Below, in pieces: positions 45,146-55,107 of a stretch of DNA of 64,000 nt. The stretch covers positions 3,968,001 through 4,032,000 of the forward strand of contig NZ_CP061947.1 in the NCBI RefSeq assembly GCF_014838715.1, in the 5' to 3' direction. Each line of letters opens with the position of its first letter. Positions within the stretch are counted from its first letter, which is position 1. The notes under the pieces were generated by a model, which was not told where the DNA came from, ran no database searches, and saw nothing but the letters and a program-made list of their open reading frames with translations. The translations under genes and the position numbers were made by a program. This DNA is from Algoriphagus sp. Y33 (GTDB taxonomy: Bacteria; Bacteroidota; Bacteroidia; Cytophagales; Cyclobacteriaceae).

Positions 45146-46048
45146 CTATTCACTGAATCCTCCCTGCAACAATATCAACCACGCCCGTTCCACATTATCT
45201 TCATCCAGTGCTTCCTTGGCCAGCAAATGCAAATGATCAATCATCGAGTCCGGATCATTCTGAAAACGGATTTTCATTTCTTGGATCTCTTGGCTTAGCC
45301 CAAACTCAGCTACCGTAGCTTCACTCGGGAATGCGGCAACATTCCCCAATCTCCCTAAATTATTCCCACTTAAAATAGTACTGTTTCTCACTCCTTTCGG
45401 AATCCGGTCTACCCCCATACCCATTGTACGCAGAGGCTTAGGAATCTCAAAAAGAGATGCCCCACTGGCACGACTATACCAATTGCCTCCTAATCTGGCT
45501 ACTGCGTCCAATTTCCTAGGATCGATCACGCCAGCTTCATCCAGAACATGTTCATTCACATGCGCTGCCAAAACCTCACAAATCACCAAGTTTCCGGCTC
45601 CTCCACTATCTCCCAGCGATTTCACCTCATTCACCTTACATTCAAAGGCCACATGAGCTTCTTTGATTCGGGGAGGCTTCACTTCTGTTGATTTTACTTG
45701 GGTAAATCCTGCTTTTTCAAATTCATTCACACCTTTTTCATATTCCGTACTAGCCAACGACATCTGCTCCACCATGCCAAAGTGCACCACGTGAATAACC
45801 ACTTCAGGAACTTCCAGCACATTGTCCAGCGTATGCTTAGTGGTATTATCACGCATTCGCCTGAGTGGAGAAAAAATCAATATAGGAGGCTGGGAACTGA
45901 ACAAATTGAAAAAACTGAAAGGACTTAGATTTACATTGCCAGCTTTGTCGATTGAACTTACAAATGCAATTGGCCTCGGAGCCACCGCTCCTTGCAGCAA
46001 TCCATAAAATTCAAGCGTAGAGAGGTCTTTGGGATAAAAGGTTTTCAT
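45146..46048 (-). CDS. flavin reductase-like FMN-binding protein
   Basis: 300 residues. The N-terminal split-barrel (~10-200) has GAVAPRPIAFVSSIDKAG, NLSPFSFFN and SSQPPILIFSP, the FMN-binding signature of the flavin reductase-like family; the C-terminal ~90 residues are helical, an extension common in Bacteroidota homologues. It probably reduces free flavin or a small aromatic/quinone with NAD(P)H. Single gene with no obvious partner oxygenase. Confidence 0.85.
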   Translation of the reverse strand: MKTFYPKDLSTLEFYGLLQGAVAPRPIAFVSSIDKAGNVNLSPFSFFNLFSSQPPILIFSPLRRMRDNTTKHTLDNVLEVPEVVIHVVHFGMVEQMSLASTEYEKGVNEFEKAGFTQVKSTEVKPPRIKEAHVAFECKVNEVKSLGDSGGAGNLVICEVLAAHVNEHVLDEAGVIDPRKLDAVARLGGNWYSRASGASLFEIPKPLRTMGMGVDRIPKGVRNSTILSGNNLGRLGNVAAFPSEATVAEFGLSQEIQEMKIRFQNDPDSMIDHLHLLAKEALDEDNVERAWLILLQGGFSE

Positions 46049-46420
46049 TTGACGACATTAATTGAGGACTACATAGAGTGAGTAGATAGGTCGAATTTAG
46101 GCAAATAGGCCGAAAGACAGAAAAGCAGTCCTTACCCAGTCTTAATCTTATCAACAATTTCATCTTCGTGCAAGTACCATACTGAAATAAAATAGATAAA
46201 TCCGCTGACATGATGCTTTTGTGAAGAAACTGCTATAAGGTTTGTCATAAGCTAAGTTTGAGATAACTTCGGTCTTCCGTCATCCCCTCTTGCCGTCAGG
46301 GCAAAGGTCTTCCGGCTTTATTGATAGATTGTACTGACTGCTGACAAGATTTTGGATATTCATAAATTGAACATCAATTCGAATTACTAAAACTATTTTT
46401 CAAGAATAAGTTCTGAAATC
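46049..46420. other. intergenic region, no gene seen
   Basis: 372 bp between divergent genes, AT-rich. A short inverted repeat TTGCC-GTCAG-GGCAA lies near 46295-46310 next to two copies of GGTCTTCCG (46270 and 46309 areas). Promoters of both flanking genes must be here but no exact consensus is visible. Confidence 0.4.
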
Positions 46421-47281
46421 ATGACTAGAATGCTTAGAAGTATCCTAAAAACAAGTGTGTTTTTGATTGCCGTAACGCTAGGGGTAAATTCCCTTGCTAT
46501 AGCACAAACACATAATTTTGCCACATTCAACATCCGATATGCCAATCAAAATGACGTTGGAAATCTATGGGAAGACCGACTACCGCATGTGACAGGGCTG
46601 ATCCGATTTCACCGGATCGAATTAGTTGGGGTACAAGAAGCATTAAATAAGCAGCTTCTGGATTTAAGTACTGAACTCGGTTATTCATTTATCGGAGTTG
46701 GCCGTGATGACGGAACCGAAAAAGGTGAATATGCTGCAATTCTATACGATCCTGAGAAGTTTAAGATCCTTGACGAAGGGACTTTCTGGCTCTCTCCCAC
46801 TCCCGACAAACCAAGTAAAGGCTGGGATGCTTCGCTGAACAGAATTTGTACATGGGGAAAATTCAAGGATAAGGATGAAAAAATATTCTATGTATTCAAT
46901 ATCCACTATGATCACATAGGTCAGGAAGCGCGTGAGGAAAGCAGCAAATTGGTGATGACTCAAGTATCAAAAATCAATACAGAAAATGCTCCTGCCCTTT
47001 TAATGGGAGATTTCAATGTTACCCCCCAGAACGGTGCATATACCACCATCACCGAGAATCCTGAATGGCAAGATGCCAGAATGATCTCTGAGATTCCTGC
47101 TTACGGGCCGGCAGGTTCATTCACAGGTTTCAACTGGGAGAAAATGCCTGATGGCATCATAGATCATGTCTTTGTTAAAGGAGATCTAAAAGTAATACGT
47201 CATGGTATACTTACAGACAACTACGGTAAGAAATACCCTTCGGATCATTTTCCGGTGCTGGTAGAAATTGAGTGGAAGTAA
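46421..47281 (+). CDS. exported endonuclease/exonuclease/phosphatase-fold hydrolase
   Basis: 286 residues with a signal peptide (to ~28, NSLAIAQ). The EEP fold shows FATFNIRYAN (metal Asn), VGVQEAL (catalytic Glu), HYDHIGQEAREESS (catalytic His and Asp), LMGDFNVTPQ (Asp-Asn) and SDHFPVLVEI (terminal Asp-His). In this exported group likely substrates are nucleic acid, sphingomyelin-like or phosphorylated sugars; none can be chosen from sequence. Single gene. Confidence 0.88.
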   Translation: MTRMLRSILKTSVFLIAVTLGVNSLAIAQTHNFATFNIRYANQNDVGNLWEDRLPHVTGLIRFHRIELVGVQEALNKQLLDLSTELGYSFIGVGRDDGTEKGEYAAILYDPEKFKILDEGTFWLSPTPDKPSKGWDASLNRICTWGKFKDKDEKIFYVFNIHYDHIGQEAREESSKLVMTQVSKINTENAPALLMGDFNVTPQNGAYTTITENPEWQDARMISEIPAYGPAGSFTGFNWEKMPDGIIDHVFVKGDLKVIRHGILTDNYGKKYPSDHFPVLVEIEWK

Positions 47282-47331
47282 TCATACTGTAAAGCAAGGG
47301 TATGAAAATCCATTCATCCCTTTGCTTTATT

Positions 47332-47874
47332 TTATAATAGTTCTTTAGGCGGTCCGCTCATAAGCATAGGAGTTTTTGGATGATTTTTTTTATGCTTTTT
47401 AGTGAGATACGTTTCCCATTTAGCATATTGTCTGTCACTCAAAAATGTAGAGATCCAATTACCTATCTCCAGTTCCACAGCTTGAATCGGCGGACTGTAA
47501 GGCTTTACCGCTTCTGTGTATTCCTTCACCACAGCAAACACCCTGTCAAAGTCATTCCTGTCATCTATTGCTGCCACTTTTTCCCAATAGGAATTTTCAA
47601 TAGCTACCAACTGCGGTTTGTTCGCATTATAGATACTATCCGTTTTAACCTGATACCAAGAGATAATATGAGCTTTTTTTTTGTATTCGGAAGATTGCCT
47701 TTTCAAATGCAGCCGCCTTGCAACTTCTTCCAGATTGAAATCTAGGATACCCATCAGGTTCTCAACGGACAAATGGAAAAAACCGGATACTTTTTCTCCA
47801 TCCACTTCTTGGGCAATTGAGCTATTCGCAACCAGCATGAGCAGCACTACTATTTTTTTTTTCATCGGGGTCAT
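47332..47874 (-). CDS. hypothetical exported helical protein, 180 residues
   Basis: A signal peptide (MKKKIVVLLMLVANSSIAQ, with start either at 47874 or 47865) precedes a helical, Lys/Glu-rich domain with SVENLMGILDFNLEEVARRL and a C-terminal Lys-rich segment. No catalytic motif. The start overlaps the stop of the upstream outer-membrane gene by four bases, so I kept the ATG at 47874. Together they may be a small outer-membrane unit with this protein as periplasmic partner; this is inferred. Confidence 0.7.
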   Translation of the reverse strand: MTPMKKKIVVLLMLVANSSIAQEVDGEKVSGFFHLSVENLMGILDFNLEEVARRLHLKRQSSEYKKKAHIISWYQVKTDSIYNANKPQLVAIENSYWEKVAAIDDRNDFDRVFAVVKEYTEAVKPYSPPIQAVELEIGNWISTFLSDRQYAKWETYLTKKHKKNHPKTPMLMSGPPKELL

Positions 47875-49094
47875 TCAAATTTTCTACGGAAAAACCAAGT
47901 ATCACCAAAAGTGAAATTGAGTGTAATTGTGTTAAGGGATTCTTTGGAAATAATATCGACATCACCCATATTTCTATACTTATAGCCAATGGCTAGTCTA
48001 CTTGATCTATTGAGTGGTATACCGACGGCGGAACTCACTTCGTAGGAGGAAACTTTGGCTCCTTCGATCATAATCGATCCTGTATCGTAATTGGCTCCAA
48101 GTGAGAAACTCATTTGTTTGATAAATTCCGAGTCGAAATAATTGGGAATAAATTCAGCTCCTATACTATATACTTGGTTGGCTATGCTATAATCTTCATC
48201 TGCAGAAGAAAATCCATAGAGAACATCCGCACCGATTGTCCAGGATTTGTTTTGGAAAGAAAGCCCGGAACGAACAGTGCTGCCAAGCTGATATTCCAAT
48301 TCAACTTCATCAGCTTCATACAGAACTTCCTGTGCTAGATAATCTTCCACCCGAGAGATCCCAGTCCCCGCAAGTTTGGAATACCACTGCCCGGAAGTTC
48401 CAAAGGTGAGAACACGCTTTTCATTTTGTAGTATATTGACCTGAACACCTCCTTCCGCACCCAATCCGGTATAGGAATTATTTCTGGCATATAAAAAGCC
48501 AGCTCCATATTGATCTAGGTAAGTGGTTTCTTTTTGGAAATTCCCAAATAGAAACGATGGTCTAATGCCCACCGAAATCCGTGGGCTGAGACTAGTAGCA
48601 AAATTAAGATATGCTTTATTGATATTTCCCCAGCCCTTAAATACCCGTATATATCTATCGGCCATTCCTTCAAAGTAATAGGTATCCGAATAACTGAAGT
48701 CTTGTATTGTAACCGGACTTAACCCCAATGAAACCGTGGATTTCGGAGAAAACCGAAACCACATATTGAAGTAATTGAGGTTAGAAAAGTTGTTTGAAAT
48801 TGTCTCGTTTCCCGTAGTGATTTTTTGCTGATTGTAGGAAACATCTACATCAAGGATAAAGGTATGAGATAAGCCAATACTCGTTTGTGAAGCAGGATTA
48901 ATGGTGTTTAGAAAATACGGGGATCTCACCCCAGCTCCAACTCCCCCCAATCTCTTGGCCAAACCATAACTGTCGTATGTAGGCAAGCCTAATCCTACAG
49001 TGGAATATAATGACCCATGGCCGCGCTGAGCCATGCCTGAAGTTGCGGACATAAGCCAAAAACAAATCAACAAGCCTGGAAAGTATTTAATCAT
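47871..49094 (-). CDS. outer-membrane beta-barrel protein (OmpP1/FadL-like)
   Basis: 407 residues with a signal peptide (~1-22, SATSGMAQ). The sequence alternates amphipathic strands ending in a terminal FGDTWFFRRKFE; SLGLSPVTIQDFSYSDTYYF and INPASQTSIGLSHTF near the N-terminus are of the FadL/aromatic-hydrocarbon channel type seen in Bacteroidota. It should form a 14-stranded barrel for hydrophobic small molecules; ligand unknown. First gene of a two-gene unit. Confidence 0.8.
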   Translation of the reverse strand: MIKYFPGLLICFWLMSATSGMAQRGHGSLYSTVGLGLPTYDSYGLAKRLGGVGAGVRSPYFLNTINPASQTSIGLSHTFILDVDVSYNQQKITTGNETISNNFSNLNYFNMWFRFSPKSTVSLGLSPVTIQDFSYSDTYYFEGMADRYIRVFKGWGNINKAYLNFATSLSPRISVGIRPSFLFGNFQKETTYLDQYGAGFLYARNNSYTGLGAEGGVQVNILQNEKRVLTFGTSGQWYSKLAGTGISRVEDYLAQEVLYEADEVELEYQLGSTVRSGLSFQNKSWTIGADVLYGFSSADEDYSIANQVYSIGAEFIPNYFDSEFIKQMSFSLGANYDTGSIMIEGAKVSSYEVSSAVGIPLNRSSRLAIGYKYRNMGDVDIISKESLNTITLNFTFGDTWFFRRKFE

Positions 49095-49329
49095 CTCTAC
49101 ATTTTTGTATGCAAGCTATAGACAACAAGTAAGCGCATAGCGGAATCTAGAGGAACGACCAATTTTAATAGATCAAACAGTAAATTCTCCAGATGAATAA
49201 GCATACTGCGTCAAACTCATCTACTCTCATTTGATAGATAGGATATCCTCTTTCCTCTAGACAATAAGACCGTTGTTCTACTTTCTCAATATGCCTACAG
49301 CAGAGGCGATAGCTTTGGAACAAAAAAAA

Positions 49330-50601
49330 ATGAAGTCCGGAATTGCTTTCAGCCTGCTGGTTTTAATCCTAAGCTCCTGCTACGAAAATAGCTTTCTGGA
49401 GGAAATACCAGAAGTAGATATTGAAGATGATTTCTCCATCCGTAAAATAGAATTTACCGACATTTCCTATTCCAGCTATTTTCAAGACAGTATGGTCACC
49501 AGTGTACAAGAGAGTTTTTTGTTGGGAAATAATACGGATCCTTACAGAGGAACGGTCAAAGCAAGTCCATATTTCGAGTTTGAATTGAGCAGCACAGTCA
49601 CCGGGTTTGAGGATGACACCATATTGGATTCTATTGTACTTGTCTTAAAAATAGATGGCTCACACTTCGATACCTTACCTGAGTTTGACCTTAACATCTA
49701 TCAGCTCTCCCAGCGGCTGGAATATCAAAACGACGATGATGTGTTTTATGACTTTGAGACCTTCTCCACCTATAGCAATCCATTGATCACGACCAAAGTC
49801 CAATATCTTCCCTCAAAGGATTCAATCAGAATCACTTTACCGATGGAATTTGGAATGGAGCTAATGGAAAAAGCCAAAGGCTCAGACAAAATTTTTGGGA
49901 ACAATGAAGATTTCCTGGACTTTTTCCCCGGGTTTATGCTAGAAGTCACAGGTCAGAGCCCACTGATGCTAGTCTCTAAAGAATCCTACATCTCAATCTA
50001 TCACAAGGTCCCTTTAGAACTTCGAGAAGACGATGAGGAATACCAAATCCCCATCGGTGAATATTCCTTAGGCTACACCCAATTAAATGTAGACAGATCA
50101 AACACTCCTTTCTCAGCGGCACAGAATTACGCCTCTCTTCCTTCAGAAGAAAGTCAAGATCTGGTTCTTGCCGATGAACTGGGATTTGGCGGAATCCGGA
50201 TTGACCTGGGTGATCTCACCTATATTGGAGATGTAGCTTACGACTATTACATCTCGGAAGCTTACCTCTACATGCCTGTCAAAAAAGGTACCTACAATGG
50301 CAAACTCAATCCTCCGCTGCAGGAATTCGATGTGTATGTGATGGATAAAAACAATAACATCAAATCCTACCTGACTCAGGCAACCTTGACATCTTTTGAT
50401 GAGATTTTCCAAGAGGCAACCTATTTCAAAATCCCCGTCAAAGACTTTGTTGACAGTCAAATTTCCGGTAGTCGGCAAACTGATGGCCTCTGGATCGATG
50501 TGACCTCCACCACTTCTTTCAATATGGGCTATTTGGTGGTCGGCGAAAACAACACCCAATACAAATCAAAATTAGAAATCACAATTATCCCTTTAAACTA
50601 A
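49330..50601 (+). CDS. DUF4270-family lipoprotein
   Basis: 423 residues from ATG 49330 (MKSGIAFSLL); the frame extends 19 codons upstream without a signal-like start. Lipobox LILSSC (Cys17). The body has SSTVTGFEDDTILDSIVLVLK and later ISEAYLYMPVKKGTY, both typical of the DUF4270 family, whose members carry repeated strand motifs around DSIxLxL and are predicted cell-surface proteins. The Kelch gene follows 4 bp later, so they are cotranscribed. Confidence 0.8.
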   Translation: MKSGIAFSLLVLILSSCYENSFLEEIPEVDIEDDFSIRKIEFTDISYSSYFQDSMVTSVQESFLLGNNTDPYRGTVKASPYFEFELSSTVTGFEDDTILDSIVLVLKIDGSHFDTLPEFDLNIYQLSQRLEYQNDDDVFYDFETFSTYSNPLITTKVQYLPSKDSIRITLPMEFGMELMEKAKGSDKIFGNNEDFLDFFPGFMLEVTGQSPLMLVSKESYISIYHKVPLELREDDEEYQIPIGEYSLGYTQLNVDRSNTPFSAAQNYASLPSEESQDLVLADELGFGGIRIDLGDLTYIGDVAYDYYISEAYLYMPVKKGTYNGKLNPPLQEFDVYVMDKNNNIKSYLTQATLTSFDEIFQEATYFKIPVKDFVDSQISGSRQTDGLWIDVTSTTSFNMGYLVVGENNTQYKSKLEITIIPLN

Positions 50602-50605
50602 GATT

Positions 50606-51595
50606 ATGAAAAAAGTAAACCGGCTTTTATCAGCTCTGGCAACACTGATTATGCTAGTCCCACTCTACTCCTGTCAGGACTCAGATGATACATCCACAGA
50701 AGGCAACTGGGTACGAAAATCCTACTTCGAAGGCAGCAACCGCTCAAACGCCTCCTCTTTTACTGTGGGAAGCCGCTATTTCGTTGTAGGTGGCTATACA
50801 GGAGATGAATATACCCGTGACCTATGGGAATATGATGCTGTCTTGGACGCATGGACCAGAAGAGCTGACTTCCCGGGAACCGCCCGTTCCAATGCTGTGG
50901 CTTTTGCCATAAATTCCAAAGGTTACTATGGCACGGGCTACGATGGAAGAAACAGACTTGGTGATTTTTGGTCTTATGACCCCAACTCCGATACCTGGAC
51001 TGAAGTGAGCTCTTTTCCCGGGACAGCAAGATATGGGGCAATAGGTTTTTCTGTAGCCGGAAAAGGCTATATAGGTACCGGATTTGACGGCAGTGAGCAG
51101 AAGGATTTCTGGCAGTACCAGCCGGAAACAGACTCCTGGAATTCCTTCATCAGTATGGGTGGTGCAAAACGTTCCAATGCATTTGTATTTACAATCAATG
51201 ACGTAGCCTACATCGGTGGCGGTGTCAATAATGGCTTGTATGAATATGACTTCTGGGCTTTAGATGGCACGACCGAGACATGGACACAAAAAGAAGACCT
51301 TGATGAAGACGATGATTATACTATTGCCAGAAGTGAAGGGGTGGGGTTCAGCGTAGGTGCGCTGGGATATATCACTACCGGATCGGTAGGCTCATTGACC
51401 AATACCACTTGGCAATATAATCCGAATCTGGATGTATGGGATGATAAAACGGACTTCGAAGGCACTGCCAGAAGTGGGGCATCCGTATTCTCCGATGGAA
51501 ACAGAGCTTTTGTTCTACTCGGCAGAAGTTCTTCGATCCGGTTTGATGACATCTGGGAATTCCTTCCGTTTGAAGAATCAGACGACGATGATTAA
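50606..51595 (+). CDS. Kelch-repeat lipoprotein (beta-propeller)
   Basis: 329 residues with a lipobox (LYSC, Cys23). Six or so Kelch blades of the form RSNAxxFxxxxxxYxxxGxxxxxxxxDxWxYDPxxDxWT are visible (e.g. NAVAFAINSKGYYGTGY, DFWSYDPNSDTW, GAIGFSVAGKGYIGTGF), forming a propeller. It follows DUF4270 in a common pair in Bacteroidota. Binding of a glycan or peptide is likely but the ligand is unknown. Confidence 0.9.
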   Translation: MKKVNRLLSALATLIMLVPLYSCQDSDDTSTEGNWVRKSYFEGSNRSNASSFTVGSRYFVVGGYTGDEYTRDLWEYDAVLDAWTRRADFPGTARSNAVAFAINSKGYYGTGYDGRNRLGDFWSYDPNSDTWTEVSSFPGTARYGAIGFSVAGKGYIGTGFDGSEQKDFWQYQPETDSWNSFISMGGAKRSNAFVFTINDVAYIGGGVNNGLYEYDFWALDGTTETWTQKEDLDEDDDYTIARSEGVGFSVGALGYITTGSVGSLTNTTWQYNPNLDVWDDKTDFEGTARSGASVFSDGNRAFVLLGRSSSIRFDDIWEFLPFEESDDDD

Positions 51596-51631
51596 ACCTA
51601 GTGTTATGTTAAGTGCAAAAAGTATAGGACG

Positions 51632-51709
51632 AACCTGTCAGCTTTTGCTATCAGCACCGTAAGAACCTACTTATTTATCAAAAATCCATGGTGCAAACCT
51701 GACAGGTTT
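51632..51709. repeat. nested inverted repeat with CCTGACAGGTTTT core
   Basis: AACCTGTCAG (51632-51641) pairs with CTGACAGGTT (51699-51708), and inside it GCACC (51654-51658) pairs with GGTGC (51690-51694). The right arm is a copy of the palindrome core seen at 8966-8996. It separates the Kelch gene from the second LytS kinase. Confidence 0.6.
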
Positions 51710-51761
51710 TGGTTAACAGTGCACTAGTCTCAAGGTTTAATTTTTCTTAAAACATTTCGTC

Positions 51762-52910
51762 ATGTTGTTACGGAAAGGCCTGACTCTGTTTCATTTGCAA
51801 CTTGATTCAACCTCTCCCCACATGGAACACAGGAAATTATTGAAAGGGATTGTACATCTCCTGATTATCGGGGTGTTACTTTCCCAATCAATCCCATCTT
51901 TCTCAAGACCAATTCCCGGAGGAAATGTGATCAACATCAGTCTGACGAATATCAATCTGGTGCTTTTTTACATTCTTAACATTGCGATATTAATACCTAA
52001 ATACATTGAGAAACGCTCCTATCGCAGGTACTTCCTTAGTGTTCTTATTCTATTATTGGCCTCACTTAGTATCCATCACTTGATTGATTATTACCTTTGG
52101 GATCCTTATCACATGATCAGTATAAAGAGGAATCAGTTTGAAGAAATAGAAATAGAGCCCTCCCCAAAGCCACAAGGCTTCCTATTTCCGCTCAACCCTT
52201 TTTTCTTCCGGACCATATTCTTCACTTTCCGGTACTTTTTGCTTTTAGGACTGGGCACAGCATTCGAAGTACTTCTACTTTTCGACAAGGAGCGCACAAG
52301 AAATGATGAAATGGAGAAGCAAAAGGCCATCGGAGAACTTAATTTCCTGAAAACCCAGCTAAACCCGCATTTCCTCCTAAATGCTTTAAACAACATTTAT
52401 GCTTTGGCACGGAAAAAATCGGAGGACACTACCAATGCAATTTTGTTGCTTTCTGATATTCTGAGACATGTCCTGTATGAAGCTGGCAAAAACAAAATTT
52501 CTATCAAACAGGAAATAGACTTCATTCACAATTACATCAAAATGGAGAAGTTGAAATTCACTGAAGAAAACACACCGAATATTAATTTCAATGTCAAAAT
52601 AAGAAACGTAAACTTACTTATCGAGCCTCTTATACTGATGACTTTGGTAGAGAATGCCTTCAAACATGGGGTCAGCTATTTAAGTCCTTCATTTATCCTC
52701 ATCTCATTGGAGGAAAATGAACGTGAATTGAAGTTCTCAGTAATCAACAGCATCACGAAGAAGTTTGAAGACCCTGCGAAAAAAAGACATGTGGGACTGG
52801 GAATCAAAAATCTGGAAAACCAGATGGAACTGATCTATCCGGGAAAATATTCCTTCCGGCAAAAACGGGAAAACAACCTATTCAAAAGCTTTCTGACTAT
52901 CAAAAAATGA
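51762..52910 (+). CDS. LytS-type sensor histidine kinase
   Basis: 382 residues with four predicted membrane helices (~28-42, 62-80, 90-105 and 150-173), then a coiled coil and the LytS kinase domain: phospho-acceptor H203 in LKTQLNPHFLLNALNNIY, ALARKKSEDTTNAILLLSD, and a C-terminal lid with LMTLVENAFKHG and GLGIKNLENQMELIY. The start at 51762 or ATG 51822 (MEHRKLLKG) is uncertain because the first 20 residues are polar. It pairs with the LytTR regulator downstream through a 4-base ATGA overlap. Confidence 0.9.
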   Translation: MLLRKGLTLFHLQLDSTSPHMEHRKLLKGIVHLLIIGVLLSQSIPSFSRPIPGGNVINISLTNINLVLFYILNIAILIPKYIEKRSYRRYFLSVLILLLASLSIHHLIDYYLWDPYHMISIKRNQFEEIEIEPSPKPQGFLFPLNPFFFRTIFFTFRYFLLLGLGTAFEVLLLFDKERTRNDEMEKQKAIGELNFLKTQLNPHFLLNALNNIYALARKKSEDTTNAILLLSDILRHVLYEAGKNKISIKQEIDFIHNYIKMEKLKFTEENTPNINFNVKIRNVNLLIEPLILMTLVENAFKHGVSYLSPSFILISLEENERELKFSVINSITKKFEDPAKKRHVGLGIKNLENQMELIYPGKYSFRQKRENNLFKSFLTIKK

Positions 52911-53641
52911 ACTACAAGTGTATAGTGATCGATGATGAAGCACTCGCCATAGATGTCGTAGAAGATTACATTACCAAATTTCCAAATTTGGAACTGATAG
53001 GCACCTTCGACTCCCCTCTGAAGGCGATACAAACGATTTTGACACAGTCTGTGGATTTGGTCTTCTTGGATATCAACATGCCTGATATCAACGGGATTTC
53101 ATTTTATGAAAATCTGCCTTTGAAACCTAAAGTAATCTTCACCACAGCGTACAGTGATTTTGCCGTGAAGGGATTTGAAATCAATGCCGTTGACTATCTA
53201 GTGAAGCCTTTCAGTTTCGAAAGGTTTTTCATGGCTGTAAATAAGCTTATGGCTGCCGGAATAAATATGCCTATTCCCCATTCTTCGTCAAATTTCACCT
53301 TGAATGATTCGCAGGATTACATTTTTGTGAAATCTGAATATTCATCCATCAAAATCAATCTGAAAGACATTGTAGTTTTGGAAAGCTATAAAGACTATGT
53401 CAAAATCCACTTGCTGAACGAGTTGAAGCCAATTCTGACGCTGAGCAGCATCAAGCATTACGAAACATCACTCTTTTCCAAGGGGTTTGTCAGAGTACAT
53501 AAGCGACACATTATTTCCATAGACAAAATCGAAAACATCAGTAGAAACCGGGTTAAGATGAAGACCAAGGAGGAGTTTATTTTAATAGGTGCCAGCTACA
53601 AGGACTTTTTCTACGAACTGGTCGTAAATAAAAATCTGTAA
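52907..53641 (+). CDS. LytTR-family response regulator
   Basis: 244 residues: receiver domain with D55 in VFLDINMPD, acidic pocket D9-D10 and switch lysine in VDYLVKPFSFERF (~104), then a LytTR DNA-binding domain (~140-240) with FVRVHKRHIISIDKI. It is activated by the kinase encoded upstream (ATGA overlap). Targets unknown; the neighbouring surface genes DUF4270 and Kelch are possible ones. Confidence 0.92.
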   Translation: MNYKCIVIDDEALAIDVVEDYITKFPNLELIGTFDSPLKAIQTILTQSVDLVFLDINMPDINGISFYENLPLKPKVIFTTAYSDFAVKGFEINAVDYLVKPFSFERFFMAVNKLMAAGINMPIPHSSSNFTLNDSQDYIFVKSEYSSIKINLKDIVVLESYKDYVKIHLLNELKPILTLSSIKHYETSLFSKGFVRVHKRHIISIDKIENISRNRVKMKTKEEFILIGASYKDFFYELVVNKNL

Positions 53642-53725
53642 TAAAAAGTCTGACCTCGTATGCAAGACTTTCGAAAAGTGATGCAGCCTGGCTCACGATA
53701 GGAGAAATTTATGGGATTCTTCAAT

Positions 53726-53761
53726 AAAAAAGGCTGGCAAATTCTATATCTGCCAGCCTTT
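53726..53761 (-). terminator. Rho-independent terminator of pgk
   Basis: AAGGCTGGCA / TGCCAGCCTT (53730-53739 and 53751-53760) with five T on the minus strand beyond the stem, 24 bp past the pgk stop. It also closes the LytTR gene on the plus strand. Confidence 0.85.
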
Positions 53762-53784
53762 CCATTAATTACGATCCCACATCA

Positions 53785-54984
53785 TCAAGGAACCAATGCC
53801 GCAACTCCCGGAAGCACTTTACCTTCCATATGCTCTAGCAATGCTCCTCCGCCGGTAGACACGAAGGACACATCATCCGCAAAGCCAAACTTATTGACAG
53901 CTGCAGCAGAGTCTCCACCGCCGATCAGCGAGAATGCACCTGCTTTGGTAGCAGCAACTACTGCTTCTGCAATAGCTTTTGTTCCTTTGTCGAAAGAAGA
54001 CATTTCAAACACGCCCATCGGACCATTCCAAAGTATAGTCTTTGACTTTAGGATTTCTTCCGCAAAAAGCTCGGCGGTTTTAGGTCCGATGTCTAATCCC
54101 ATCCAGCCATCAGGAATCTCACCTTTATTAGCCATTCCCTGCTCGGCATCATTTGCAAAAGCTTTTGATATAACCGTATCTACAGGTAGAATCAAGTTCA
54201 CTCCTTTCGCTTTGGCAGTTTCCATCAATTCCAACACGAAATCAAGCTTGTCCTCCTCCAAAAGAGAATCACCGATTGTTCCACCCTGTGCTTTGGCAAA
54301 AGTATAAGACATCCCTCCACCGATAATCAGCGTATCTACTTTGTTCAGCAATTGCTCAATAATCAAAATCTTATCGGCGATCTTCGCACCACCCATGATA
54401 GCAGTGTAAGGTCTTTCAGCATTCCCCAGCACTTTATCTGCATTTTTCAATTCAGAAAGCATCAAGTAACCACAAACCTTATCATTGAAAAACTGTGCGA
54501 TCACAGCTGTGGACGCATGCGCTCTATGTGCAGTCCCGAAAGCATCATTCACATAGACATCACCAAGTTTAGCAAGCTTTTCGGCAAAATCCTTATCTCC
54601 TTTTTCTTCTTCCTTGTGAAACCTAAGATTCTCAAGAAGCAACACTTCACCTGGCTTCAAGCCTTCAGCAAGCACCTCTGCTTCTTTACCTATACAGTCT
54701 TGCGCAAATTTCACCGGCCTTTCCAGTACTTTCTCCAGTGCTACTACGATGTTTTTAAGAGAATATTTATCCTCAGGCCCGCCTTTAGGACGACCCAGAT
54801 GGGACATTAGAATGGCAGATCCACCATCTTTTAAGATTTTATTGATAGTCGGCAAAGCCGCCTGAATTCTGGTATCGTCAGTCACATTCAATTGATCATC
54901 CAAAGGAACATTGAAATCTACTCTGACTAAGGCCTTTTTCCCCTCAAAACTGAGGTTATCTACATTTTTGATTCTAGGATTCAT
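53785..54984 (-). CDS. pgk: phosphoglycerate kinase
   Basis: 399 residues from ATG 54984 ([11 protein letters not shown]); TTG 54990 is not needed. [10 protein letters not shown] (~21-30) is the substrate loop with Asp-Asn, HLGRPKG (~60-66) is the phosphate-binding basic patch, [14 protein letters not shown] follows, and [13 protein letters not shown] and [16 protein letters not shown] form the nucleotide-binding C-terminus. It catalyses the ATP-forming step of glycolysis between 1,3-bisphosphoglycerate and 3-phosphoglycerate. Single gene. Confidence 0.97.
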   Translation of the reverse strand: MNPRIKNVDNLSFEGKKALVRVDFNVPLDDQLNVTDDTRIQAALPTINKILKDGGSAILMSHLGRPKGGPEDKYSLKNIVVALEKVLERPVKFAQDCIGKEAEVLAEGLKPGEVLLLENLRFHKEEEKGDKDFAEKLAKLGDVYVNDAFGTAHRAHASTAVIAQFFNDKVCGYLMLSELKNADKVLGNAERPYTAIMGGAKIADKILIIEQLLNKVDTLIIGGGMSYTFAKAQGGTIGDSLLEEDKLDFVLELMETAKAKGVNLILPVDTVISKAFANDAEQGMANKGEIPDGWMGLDIGPKTAELFAEEILKSKTILWNGPMGVFEMSSFDKGTKAIAEAVVAATKAGAFSLIGGGDSAAAVNKFGFADDVSFVSTGGGALLEHMEGKVLPGVAALVP

Positions 54985-55107
54985 AAGCAAGGTTAATAGC
55001 TATTGATAAAATTGATTGGTAAAAATCTGGGTGAATTTATCAAAGATTATGGCAAAAATCGACTTTCGGGGATGATCAATTTGCTAAAAATGAAAAGTAA
55101 GAAATTT

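Noticed and set aside
46011..46211. 66-residue minus-strand frame upstream of the flavin reductase
   Set aside because: No start context or motif and it overlaps the real start.
53711..54307. 198-residue plus-strand frame over pgk
   Set aside because: Antisense to pgk and the terminator; low-complexity Ser/Ala/Pro content typical of shadow frames.
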